From positions 1 through 64,000 of the forward strand of contig VXIS01000253.1 of the NCBI GenBank assembly GCA_008704415.1: 64,000 bases of DNA, in the 5' to 3' direction. The stretch's first letter is position 1. Each line of letters opens with the position of its first letter. The position numbers were made by a program, and so were the translations under genes. Below are positions 1-7,920 of this stretch, piece after piece. The stretch is from Sphaerosporella brunnea (taxonomy: Eukaryota > Ascomycota > Pezizomycetes > Pezizales > Pyronemataceae). The notes under the pieces are model-generated. The model did no database searches, had not been told where the DNA came from, and saw only the letters and a program-made list of their open reading frames with translations.

Positions 1-358
1 GGACATAGGCGAATGTGTCACTATCTTGAATCTCCCACATCACGGAGTAGGCGATTTCCCGCGCCGTTTCTTTTGGATCGACGACATTCATGAGCGTCTC
101 CAGCAGGTTGGATACATCGCATGGAAGATTGTCACCATACAGGTAGAGCTGACAGTGGCCAGCCAGTTGCCATTTGCCGGAACAGATGGGATATACCGTA
201 GGGTCGACGTCAGGGGAGAGGTTTTTGTCGTCTACTTCGGGAGGGCTGTATTCCGGATATGGGGCGTGCATGCTGAGAATTGCTCCGAGAATAGCTCTGA
301 ATGATTCGACATCATCGACGATAGGAAACTCAGTCAAAACTCTGGCAGGAGTGAAACG
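1..358 (-). CDS. 3'-ward fragment of an unrecognised protein gene, cut by repeat E
   Basis: The minus strand is open for about 119 codons from 358 to the window edge without a stop, and it has no start codon inside the window. The translation looks like ordinary protein: it mixes acidic, Pro-rich and hydrophobic stretches (for example PEYSPPEVDDKNLSPDV) and contains several Trp and Cys, and its third positions favour C and G. The reading stops exactly where the family-E repeat begins (TG at 359), so a host or transposon gene was probably interrupted there, with its 5' part elsewhere. I do not recognise the family. The plus-strand ORF over the same bases (26-304) is a shadow. Confidence 0.4.
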
Positions 359-606
359 TGTCTGGTAGTGACAAACTGGTCAGTATCTGGTAGTGACAAA
401 CAGACGTAGAGATGGACCCTTTGAACAGTGCGTGCTGTAGTGTTACCACTCTGAAGCCGCTGCATGGCTCTTTCATGCTGACAACGGACTTCTCCTGCGC
501 AGAAGCGGTGACAATTCCCCCGAGGGTTGGGAAAAGCAGTCACGGGTAGAGCTTGGTTGCACCTGTGGCAACAACGCTCAGGTACAGGTTCTTGCTGATC
601 AGCCAT
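334..606 (-). CDS. Small Cys-rich (zinc-ribbon-like) ORF in repeat E, copy 1
   Basis: A 90-residue ORF starts with ATG at 606-604. Its first 50 residues hold C12, C13 and C16 (a CX2C knuckle), then the motif LPVTAFP, then C32, C36 and C42 with nearby His. This is the spacing of a small zinc-binding ribbon. The N-terminal 50 residues recur with substitutions in the second E copy (3644-3459), where the first knuckle and LPVTAFP are kept. The last 30 residues run into the E terminus and are probably not conserved. The CXXC...LPxxxF pattern is reminiscent of Stc1-like and other small zinc ribbons, but that assignment is only a resemblance. The function is unknown, and it may be a spurious ORF of a repeat. 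Confidence 0.35.
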   Translation of the reverse strand: MADQQEPVPERCCHRCNQALPVTAFPNPRGNCHRFCAGEVRCQHERAMQRLQSGNTTARTVQRVHLYVCLSLPDTDQFVTTRHVSLLPEF

Positions 607-1089
607 GGATGGTAGTGACGCGTAATTGCTGCCAGAAGTGATTGCCGCTGGGAGTGACGATGGCTGGGAGTGACGATGCGATGCGCGTGATTGCCGCTGG
701 GAGTGACGATGGCTGGGAGTAACGATGCGATGCGGGCGATTTGTGCGGATAGGACAGTGTCAGGGGCAGAGGGACGACATTGCTAAGGGTTAGGGATCGC
801 GAGCGTGAAGCCGCAGCAGCGCGGCCGCGTGATGGCGATCCCGCAGCAGCGCGGCTACAGCTAGAGGATGGAGACGTATGATGGTGGGCGATGGATATGG
901 TTAAGGCAATCAGGGTAGATGGAGCTAGGAAGCAAATGGTAACGTGGTGGGCAGGGATGCTTTAAACGGTCAGCTTTGCGGTAGTGGGATCAGTGGATGG
1001 GCAGAAGCCGTAGCGGTTGCAGTGTCGTAGAGGCTTCACTCTATATATATATAATTTAAGGTAGTTGATTTCACGGGGTGTCTGTGACA
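359..1089 (-). mobile_element. Family E repeat, copy 1 (LTR-like, TG...CA ends)
   Basis: The 731-bp unit starts TGTCTGGTAGTGACA and ends TGTCTGTGACA. Related sequence recurs at 3378-3784, 15024-15051 and 47982-48299. A TATATATATATA stretch lies near its right end (about 1042-1053); read on the minus strand this is a promoter-like position upstream of the small ORF at 606-334. No matching 5-bp duplication is visible (aaacg left, gtctt right), so it may be one end of a larger element rather than a solo LTR. It could be an LTR, a TRIM or an unclassified short element. Confidence 0.5.
640..737. repeat. Tandem repeat, 49 bp x 2
   Basis: Two adjacent 49-bp units begin GATTGCCGCTGGGAGTGACG, at 640 and at 689, and differ at only a few positions. 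They lie inside family E just upstream (in minus-strand sense) of the small Cys-rich ORF. A diverged form of the same GGGAGTGA-rich sequence is seen in copy 2 near 3665-3784. Confidence 0.75.
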
Positions 1090-1285
1090 GTCTTCCTTGT
1101 CTGTTGATTTAGCAGTCATTCTTCCGATACTTGAGGTGCCTTCGGTTCCGGTTTCAGTCACATCATTCATGAGTAGTACTGTTTCGGGTGCCGATTTGGC
1201 CTCATCTTCGGCGTATTCGGTTCGGTGTTGCAGTGTGGTTGCGTACTCCCAGGTTTCCAGTTGTATCCGTGAAGCCTGGCAATGC

Positions 1286-2242
1286 TTAATATTCGGATAC
1301 CATAAGTAGGAAGTCTGTGTTCCTTACCGTCTTTGCCTCCGATGTTTTGGCCTCGGATGTCTCCCCCTTTCGGTTCTTGGCGGGTTCACAATACTCGTCC
1401 TCGTCTTGCGGTGGCTCCGTACAATTTTCTCTGATGTGGCCTTTCTTTCCGCAGTTCCAGCATATCAGTCCGTATCCCCTTGTCCATTCTCCACGTGGGG
1501 TTTTCTTCTTCTCTTCTTTCGCATACATAGCCGCATCCGCGGCAGTAGTGGCCTTCTTTGCAGGCATGTATCGGTCACATACTTCCATTCCCTGCAGGAT
1601 CTTGGAAAGTCCGCAGTCTTCTTTTTCGATCATGTCCATCATTTCGGACCGAAACATACCCCATTGCGGGTCATCTGGCAGTCCGTTGCGCACAATCGTC
1701 GCCAGCAGCTTATCGTCCATTGCTGTCCCGGCTGCCTTGCATAAGGCGACGTTGGCCAGTAAGCTGCTTTGGTATTCGGCGTGACTGCTAAAATTCGCTC
1801 TCTTCGTCTCAAATAGCGCCGTCAACCCCGCCATCGGGTCTTGTTTCGTGGCCTGATCTTTATACGCGTTGGCTAGCGCGTCCCACAACGCCTTAGGATT
1901 TTCCAAGGCGTCGTCTTCTTCATATATCATCAGTATAAAGCTGTGTAGGGTTGCGAGAATCAGCGCTTCCGCTTGCTGCGAATCTCCCCTGAATATCGCG
2001 AGATCGGCGACATATCCATACCAGTAGTTTAGGTACGTAGGATTGCTGCACTTCGGATCGTCGTTGTCGGTTGCCGTTGAAGTCATCGTTGATCCCTGCG
2101 GCACCACAGGTGGTTTCTGTTTCTTTCGCTCTCCGTTGATCAGGTCGTATAGTCCTGCTCCTTTCATATGGCGCTTCATGGCTTTCACCCACACAACGTA
2201 GTTATCTTCTTGGAGTAGCGGCACTTCCGTCTGTGTCGCCAT
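1286..2242 (-). CDS. Ty1/Copia-type Gag with CCHC zinc knuckle (gag-only remnant)
   Basis: This is the capsid/nucleocapsid precursor of a Copia-group (Pseudoviridae) retrotransposon. The N-terminus after the chosen ATG (2242-2240, MATQTEVPLLQEDNY...W...M) has the LxxxNYxxWxxxM signature of the UBN2/DUF4219-type Gag. The C-terminal part carries a CCHC knuckle, CWNCGKKGHIRENC (CX2CX4HX4C). The frame is open upstream to 2383, but that extension enters the 41-bp tandem leader repeats, so the internal ATG is preferred; this gives about 318 residues. No protease, integrase or reverse transcriptase follows downstream (towards 1090). The element is therefore either a truncated relic or a non-autonomous gag-only element. 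Confidence 0.75.
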   Translation of the reverse strand: MATQTEVPLLQEDNYVVWVKAMKRHMKGAGLYDLINGERKKQKPPVVPQGSTMTSTATDNDDPKCSNPTYLNYWYGYVADLAIFRGDSQQAEALILATLHSFILMIYEEDDALENPKALWDALANAYKDQATKQDPMAGLTALFETKRANFSSHAEYQSSLLANVALCKAAGTAMDDKLLATIVRNGLPDDPQWGMFRSEMMDMIEKEDCGLSKILQGMEVCDRYMPAKKATTAADAAMYAKEEKKKTPRGEWTRGYGLICWNCGKKGHIRENCTEPPQDEDEYCEPAKNRKGETSEAKTSEAKTVRNTDFLLMVSEY

Positions 2243-2350
2243 CGCTCCTTCTTCAATTTCAAGCTTCTCTTGTCGCCTCTTCGCGTCAATGTCTTCGTTA
2301 AGCTTCAGTCGTGTTTTCTCTCGCCCACGACTCTTACGCAATCTGGAGTG

Positions 2351-2473
2351 GTTGTCCTTTACCTCGCCTACAACCTTAGGCAATTGGGGTAATTGTCATT
2401 TCTCTCACTTACAACTTCAGGCAATCGGGGTAGTTGTCGTTTCTCTCGCCTACAAATACAGGCAATCGGTGTA
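2351..2473. repeat. Tandem repeat, 41 bp x 3, in Copia leader
   Basis: Three adjacent 41-bp units (2351-2391, 2392-2432, 2433-2473) share the core CTCGCCTACAA and CAATCGGGGTA. The unit length is not a multiple of three, which supports placing the gag start below them at 2242. Confidence 0.8.
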
Positions 2474-2594
2474 AGCTTCCTGTCGCCTTGCTCCGCACGT
2501 GGCTTCTCCAAGCTTTTTCAGTCGTTCTCATTTTTCGACCTTTTATACCTGTTCTCTTCGTAGACGCAGTTGACTCTTATCGGTGTCGTGGCGA

Positions 2595-2607
2595 AGGGCT
2601 CATAACC
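2595..2607 (-). promoter_or_regulatory. Putative primer binding site for initiator tRNA-Met fragment
   Basis: The plus strand reads AGGGCTCATAACC, which is the anticodon-arm sequence of eukaryotic initiator tRNA-Met (13 nt identical to the yeast tRNA as I know it). In minus-strand element sense this is the complement, three bases after the end of the putative 5' LTR (2611). Copia of Drosophila and yeast Ty5 prime from such an internally cleaved initiator tRNA, so the position and sequence fit a half-tRNA primer site. Confidence 0.55.
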
Positions 2608-2610
2608 TCT

Positions 2611-2761
2611 TGACAGCTAGTTTTGTACGCAGCGGACACTAGGAGATAGTATTCAAGGTAAAGAGCTAGTGACGCCGTTACTGCACCTTAGGTGCAGAAG
2701 CGGCTCACTAGCCTATACTATAATCTAACTACATCCCTGCCAGAGTTTATACTCGGTTACA
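2611..2761 (-). mobile_element. Putative short 5' LTR of the Copia-type remnant
   Basis: On the minus strand this 151-bp segment begins TGTAACCGAG and ends CTAGCTGTCA, i.e. TG...CA. It sits directly upstream of the tRNA-like primer site and the Gag ORF. It contains the near-palindrome CTGCACCTTAGGTGCAG (2681-2697). No second copy was found in the window, so the right-hand boundary is a judgement. Confidence 0.4.
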
Positions 2762-2807
2762 CCATGAAGGGTAGAGTGATACCTATGGCGTCACTCTACA
2801 CTCAACA

Positions 2808-3373
2808 GTCTGGAGGTGCTTTGCAGGCGAGGAGCAGTCGAGCCATGTAGATGAAGTTGGTTCAGCGTTGATCACACTCTTCTTGGGGGAAGCCTTCTTC
2901 CGGTGGTGCTTGGGTGTCAGTCTCAGTGGCTACTCAGAGTTCCTGAGGGATCCTGAGATCATGATAGTTGGCCATGGTGTTGCTGGGGTATGAGGTGACG
3001 GAACGAGTAGGTTGGGCTTTGATGGACTGAACCTAGTGTAACAGGAAGGGTCGGAAACAGACTGAATAGGACCAAGGTACTCGCGTACAGAGGGATAACT
3101 GATATGTTCAGGAACAAGGAGACGAGACGAGGTTTGAAGGTGACGAGAGGCACGAAACACGGAATCCAAGGCTCAGATCTGAACCAGAGTTCTTACATTG
3201 ACATACGAAGGTTCAGTGCGGAGGAAAGGAAAGCAAACAACAAAGCGGAAGTGAAAGCCCCTCTATATAGCCCACGTCACCGCGGCGCCTCGCGCCACGT
3301 GGTAGCCGAGCATAGCCTCGACAGAGCCGCAACAAAGACCCGTAACAGCCTAATTCAACCCCGCGCCATGACA
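2808..3373 (-). mobile_element. Family C chromovirus fragment: gag 5' end plus 5' LTR
   Basis: Positions 2808-3036 match the decayed N-terminal gag region of element C at 45013-45246. 3037-3373 match its LTR (starts TGTAACAGG, ends GCCATGACA, 337 bp; the LTR of C itself is 397-398 bp). The gag portion breaks off at 2808 next to a hairpin (stems 2771-2779 and 2791-2799). Short ORFs predicted across the LTR are not coding. Confidence 0.8.
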
Positions 3374-3377
3374 TACG

Positions 3378-3784
3378 CGTCTGGTTGTGACAAAGAAACT
3401 GGTTGGTTTAACCTGTATCTAAGCATGGTAGTAACAACTAGTCGTAGAGACGGACCCTTCAAACAGTACGTGCTGCAGTGTTACCACTCTGAAGCCCCTG
3501 CATAGCTCTTTCACACTGACCACGGACTTCTCCTGAGCGGCCACGGTGACCATTCCCCTGTGGTTTGGGAAAAGCGGTCACGGGTAGAGCTTTGTTGCAA
3601 CTGTAGCACCAACACTCAGGTATAGGTTCTTGCTGATCAGCCATGGATAGTAGTGAGGTGTAATTGCCGCTGGGAGTGAAGATGGCTAGGGGTGACAATG
3701 CGAAGCGCGTAATTTCCGCTGGGACTGAAGATGACTGTGAGTGACAATGACTGAGTGTGACGATGGCTAGGAGTGACAATGCGA
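3378..3784 (-). mobile_element. Family E repeat, copy 2 (truncated)
   Basis: This segment matches the left half of E copy 1 (TCTGGTTGTGACAAA..., CGTAGAGACGGACCCTT, ACTCTGAAG). It stops abruptly at about 3784, where B-type LTR sequence begins in mid-LTR (GCTTTGATGCCTAG). The TATATATA end present in copies 1 and 3 is missing here. Confidence 0.65.
3459..3644 (-). CDS. Small Cys-rich ORF in repeat E, copy 2
   Basis: Starting from ATG at 3644-3642 this reads MADQQEPIPE, then C11, C13 and C16, then LPVTAFP, as in copy 1 (606-334). The CX2C knuckle is kept but the second cysteine group is reduced (positions equivalent to C32, C36 and C42 are Gly, Gly and Gly). The frame is open upstream to 3779, but similarity to copy 1 starts at the MADQQEP methionine. 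It is probably a decayed copy. Confidence 0.35.
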   Translation of the reverse strand: MADQQEPIPECWCYSCNKALPVTAFPKPQGNGHRGRSGEVRGQCERAMQGLQSGNTAARTV

Positions 3785-4269
3785 TGCTTTGATGCCTAGA
3801 ATGCCCTATTGAAGTGCCGCAGTAGCTATGATGTGATGACTAATTGCCGAAGTGACTTTGGTACTTATCAAGTCTTGTCACAGGTGCTCCCCTGATATAC
3901 TCACTGGGTACGTTCCGGTATAACGGTCGGGCGCAACGTAATGTGAGTTATTTTGTACTCTGGAAAAAACTATTTTTCTATGGGAACCGGCAACTAACCA
4001 CTTTTTGCTATATACCTCACGGTGAATAACCTGTGACAACTGCAAGGTGTTAGACCAATACAGCTGTTATTATTCACTTGTATGCGTACACATGGTGAGT
4101 TATTTTGCCCCCAGAAAAGAACACTTTTACTGTGAGTTCCGGCAACTAACTTCACCATCGCCATTATGATGTAAGTCTTGTAACTCTTAGGACACTTCCT
4201 AATAGAGTGCACTTACTGATAATTATACAGCGTCACTGTTGATAATCATCAACGTCACTAAATTGTTGA

Positions 4270-4862
4270 GGGGGCGTCTGGATACACGTGAAACGGACGG
4301 TTTTGTCCGTTAGCAGGTGTCCTTCCGTTTCACTCAACTTTGGGGTGTTTGGAATGGACGACAAGCTCCGTTTCTGAAATGAAGTCGTCCGTTGGCTCCT
4401 AAACAAAGCGTCCAGAAAAAAAATGTACCTCGCGAGGTACATTTCACGTCCGTTTTACCCCACATCACGCTGCAACAACGAATGATTTTAATCACGTACC
4501 CCTCCACCCCCGGCCCCATGCAACAAATTTTTTACTACTGCCACGACCACCGTCATCGCTATCACCATCGCCAACAGCCATTGCAATCGCCACCGCTGCC
4601 GAAGTGGAGTGGAAGTGCGGTCGCTGGAGAGAATTGCGGGAAGTGATATCACTAGTGCTCCAGCGTTGAAATTTTTTATCGCACGGACTCCTGAAGTTCG
4701 ACGGGATGAACATTTTATTGTTAGGATAGATGGGATAATCATGAAGTTCGGACTTCGGTGTTTGGCAAAAGCGTCCGTTTGATGGTAGCGTCCGTTTACC
4801 ACTGGGGAACGGACGCTTGCGCCTAATGCATAAAAGGCCGTCCGTCTTATCCAGACGCGCCC
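4270..4862. mobile_element. MITE with GGGGGCGTCTGGATA inverted ends
   Basis: The left end GGGGGCGTCTGGATA and the reverse complement of the right end (GGGCGCGTCTGGATA) form terminal inverted repeats. GACGGACGG-type motifs recur inside both ends. Flanking trinucleotides are TGA and TTA, an imperfect match to the 3-bp TWA target of PIF/Harbinger-type elements. The interruption is supported by the flanking B LTR sequence. Internal ORFs are short and show no transposase features. It contains the 24-bp palindrome at 4421-4444. Confidence 0.65.
4421..4444. repeat. 24-bp perfect palindrome
   Basis: ATGTACCTCGCGAGGTACAT, with two further symmetric bases on each side, is a perfect inverted repeat without a loop near the left part of the MITE. 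Confidence 0.9.
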
Positions 4863-4940
4863 TTAGTAACTCTTAAGGTGATGTAGGCATAACTGGTAAT
4901 GGGATAGCAGAAATGATACTGTGGGAGGTGAGTGTAACAA

Positions 4941-5180
4941 GGAGAGTCAGGTTAAGAGGCTGAGTCAGAATCTTTTTTCTGATGAAGCTACTAGGGAATC
5001 CAGGTTTTTTAACGGCTAACACAACGTCTAGTCACGTACATTTTTCCTTTTGAGGTGTTTTCGTACAGTGTTGGAGTTTTTTGTTTTTTTTTCTTTACGA
5101 AGTTTTACGTTCGCCGGACAACACCCCACATCTGACAAATGCAGTTTGCAAACGAACATTTATACGGAGGGAGGTGGTGT
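4941..5180 (+). mobile_element. 3' terminal internal fragment of a plus-oriented family B element
   Basis: The sequence is the reverse complement of the pol 3' end to PPT region of the young B copies (compare 34939-35180). It runs from GGAGAGTCAGGTTAAGAGGC to the purine-rich GGAGGGAGGTGGTGT. In this orientation it leads into the 3' LTR at 5774, with a 591-bp solo LTR (5181-5771) inserted at the junction. It is diverged from the young copies. Confidence 0.75.
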
Positions 5181-5771
5181 TGATGAAAGGTAGGTTTGCA
5201 TAATGCAGAAGTGGAGCAATACTGGTGAAGGTATTTGTAGCAGGAGGATGGTATGAACGGAGAGAGGAGTGCGGAATCAGTTATCACACCAGAGAAGTGA
5301 AGAGAGAATCTTATTCTCGAGGAGATTGTGGTGTTGATTTTTGTGCTTGGTTTGAGGGAGAGAGAGCGGGTATATATACTCGAGAGCTCAGCCCTTCAAG
5401 CCTAGTACGTAACTTTGTATACATGATTCGAGTGACTCATGATGACTGTGAGTCATACGTGTGAGTCATACATGGATTGTAAGAGAAACAACTAGAAATA
5501 GAATGACACACAACCAGTAAGCGCTAATGCACAGCCGCGTATGACTGTGTGCGTTTGCACGCAACAGTGAGTCAATATAAGGCAGACACGTCTAGGAAAG
5601 GAAGGTCTGTGCAAACAGGCAAAAGATAAAAAATTCAGAAAACATGTGACAAGGACATGGTGTGGTAATTGCAGTGGTAAGTGCCAGTGCTGAGTGTAAA
5701 ATTAAACTCACATGAAATAGGAAAACACATCAGGGAAACCAAGGACATACCACGTCTATCACATTTTAACA
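5181..5771. mobile_element. Solo LTR (family not otherwise present) with 5-bp TSD
   Basis: The 591-bp unit begins TGATGAAAGG and ends ATTTTAACA (TG...CA). It is bounded by the direct repeat GGTGT (5176-5180 and 5772-5776). Removing it restores the exact PPT/LTR junction seen in young B elements (GGAGGTGGTGTTA), which proves insertion. It contains a TATATATACTC promoter-like motif at about 5371. No coding capacity is seen. Confidence 0.8.
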
Positions 5772-5935
5772 GGTGTTATACCCATGTCTCACAGTATCAA
5801 TTATAGTACCCCTTATAAGTTCAGCCCACACCTCCACAAGGGTTACTCCATGATTTACTGACGTTGATGATTATTAACAGTAAGGCTGAATAATCATCAT
5901 AGAGTCCACTCTATGAGAAAGTGTCCCAAGAGTTA

Positions 5936-6592
5936 TGATGCACACAGTCAAGAACCTGGGGCCACATAAGGACCTTTTCAGGGGGATGAGAATGGCCCGG
6001 TCCAGAAAAATAAAATCGACGGATTGTTAACCTGGCGATGAACTTTCATGCTCCGATTTTTTCGGCGCTTGCCGAGGGTTTTGTGAAAAGTTGAAGGTCG
6101 TGTCGTGCGAGCATTTTGTATGGGATTGTATGGGAGGTTGCAACATTAGGAGTAAATATTGAGGGTCCAGCACTAGTACCGAGATAATTCGGTACTCAGG
6201 CAATGGTGGCAAAGTGACTGCGCTCTGTGAGGAAGTCACTCAGCCTCCTGGCAAAGTCACTTAGCCACATTGGTACGTCATGGCAGTGAATGACTGAAAA
6301 CCCAACTTGACCGCGACAATCTGTCTGCGACCGAGCACAATAAAATGCCACGACCCTGAAAAAGAAGGATTCAGCAACTAAACACTCTCTCAAAAGCACC
6401 GCTGGAAAAGCGCGGCAGGAAAAAACTTCCACCAACGCCAGAAAGTGAAACTTTTCTGCTGTTGCCATGCCCGCGACCGACGGATTCCAGGGCGGAGAAT
6501 TTGATGTGGTCGGCTGTTGCTGTACTCAAATCTTAGTGCGACCGGTTGCAAGTCGTATCTTCTTACACCCAGGTTATTGACTGCGTGCATCA
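5936..6592. mobile_element. MITE with long TIRs and TA target duplication
   Basis: The 657-bp unit has ends TGATGCACACAGTCAAGAACC and the reverse complement of GGTTATTGACTGCGTGCATCA (3 mismatches in about 24). It is flanked by TA on both sides (5934-5935, 6593-6594). Removal restores the B LTR sequence GAGTTAYAAGACTTACG, so TA is a genuine duplication, as for Tc1/mariner-type elements. It includes an inner palindrome with GTGGCAAAGTGACT arms (about 6205-6272). No transposase is encoded. Confidence 0.75.
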
Positions 6593-7058
6593 TATAAGAC
6601 TTACGTCATAGTGGTGATGGTGAAGTTAGTACCCTGAACCCATCGTAAAAGTGTTCTTTTCTGGGGGCAAAATAACTCTCCATTCGTACGCATACAAGTG
6701 CATAATAGACAACTTTACTGGTCTAACACCTAACAGTTGTAACATGTTATTCACCGTGAGTTATATAGCAAAAAGTGGTTAGTTACCGATTCGCTTAGGA
6801 AAATGGATTTTTCTTGAATACAAAATAACTCACGAAATGTTGCGCCCGACCATTATACTAAAACATACCCATTCAATATATGAGGAAAGCACCTATAATG
6901 AGACTTCATAAGTACCGAGGTCACTTCGGTAATTGTTTATCACGTCATAGCTACTGTAGCACTTCAATAGGGCATTCTAGGCATCAACGCTTACACGTTC
7001 AATTACGTCATAGCTGCAGAAGAGTGTCCGAGTTGAAGTCGTGGTTATCTATAATCTC

Positions 7059-7880
7059 TGTCACGGGTATGGTCATCTGACATGTGCTCTAAGTAGTCAG
7101 CTAGGGGAATAGAATAGAGTCTGCATAGTGATCGCCTCGAGGGCACGTGATAGCCGGGTGGCTCCGGATCATAGTAGCTAGCTTGAGTGACGCTATGGAA
7201 GAACTCGGAGATCGGGTGCCTCAGGTAGGACGCTACCTGGGAAGCGCATCCGGTTCGGAGATGACAATAGTATAGGCTATTGTTAGAGCTCTTCCGAAAT
7301 ATCTTCGTTGACCTGCCTGTTCCAGGAACTAGCCTGACGATCGGAGGGGTCAGGAGTGATCAACCGGAAGGCGTAGAGCCGAAAAAAGGGAAGAATCACT
7401 CGGCCTAGAACCTCCATAGTAAGTGTGGTTGTTACGTAGCGCATGCGACGCAGAAGATCGGGAGATGGAGCCAATAAAGCTGAGCATCTTCCTGCAACAC
7501 GAGAATACAACGCTTACGGAGCGGGGTATCCGGGTGCGACCCATGTCTATGACTCATGATTTGGAATCAAAGAGTGAGTCATAGGAAGGTGGGGCGATCT
7601 CTGTGCGCGCCTTGACGCCCACAGTCGTAGAGACTGTCGGAAAGCCAGCAAGGAGTAAAGGCTGAGTATTACTCAGGGAGACGGTAGTCTCTGGAGCGGC
7701 GTTCTACTATAAGTAGGATTCCTTCCGCAGAGAGAACCCCTTTATCTTCAGCAACAAGAATCATTAATGTCCACCCAACAAGATAGCCCTTAAAATTCTA
7801 TTGTTTAGGATTTTGCCTTGCTTTTCCCCAAGGTCACGAGTTCAATTCCACGACACTCTGGTAGACAGAGCCTCGTTACA
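7059..7880 (+). repeat. Element A 5' LTR
   Basis: The 822-bp LTR starts TGTCACGGGTATGG and ends GCCTCGTTACA. It is nearly identical to 13820-14640. A TATA-like TATAAGTA (about 7708-7715) precedes the CTTAAAATTCT segment (7789-7799) that is complementary to the primer site. Confidence 0.93.
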
Positions 7881-7882
7881 TC

Positions 7883-7893
7883 AGAATTTTAAG
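7883..7893 (+). promoter_or_regulatory. Element A self-complementary primer binding site
   Basis: AGAATTTTAAG, two bases after the 5' LTR, is an exact 11-nt complement of CTTAAAATTCT inside the LTR (7789-7799). No TGG-initial tRNA complement is present. This is the geometry of Tf1-type self-priming, where the 5' end of the transcript folds back as primer. Confidence 0.7.
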
Positions 7894-7920
7894 AATACTT
7901 CTCGCTTGGACATCTCGACA

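Larger units (their letters stand above)
3785..4939 (-). mobile_element. Family B LTR, truncated, interrupted by a MITE
   Basis: The segment matches the 3' two-thirds of the 1018-bp B LTR (compare 34380-34938), beginning in mid-LTR at GCTTTGATGCC and ending with the terminal GTGTAACA at 4932-4939. A 593-bp insertion (4270-4862) interrupts it. The element orientation is minus-strand, opposite to the adjoining B fragment at 4941-5180. Confidence 0.8.

Noticed and set aside
5766..5770. TTAAC as the left target duplication of the old B LTR (matching 15019-15023)
   Set aside because: These bases are the end of the inserted solo LTR (5181-5771) with its own GGTGT duplication; the true left LTR of that B element is missing, so the match is coincidental.
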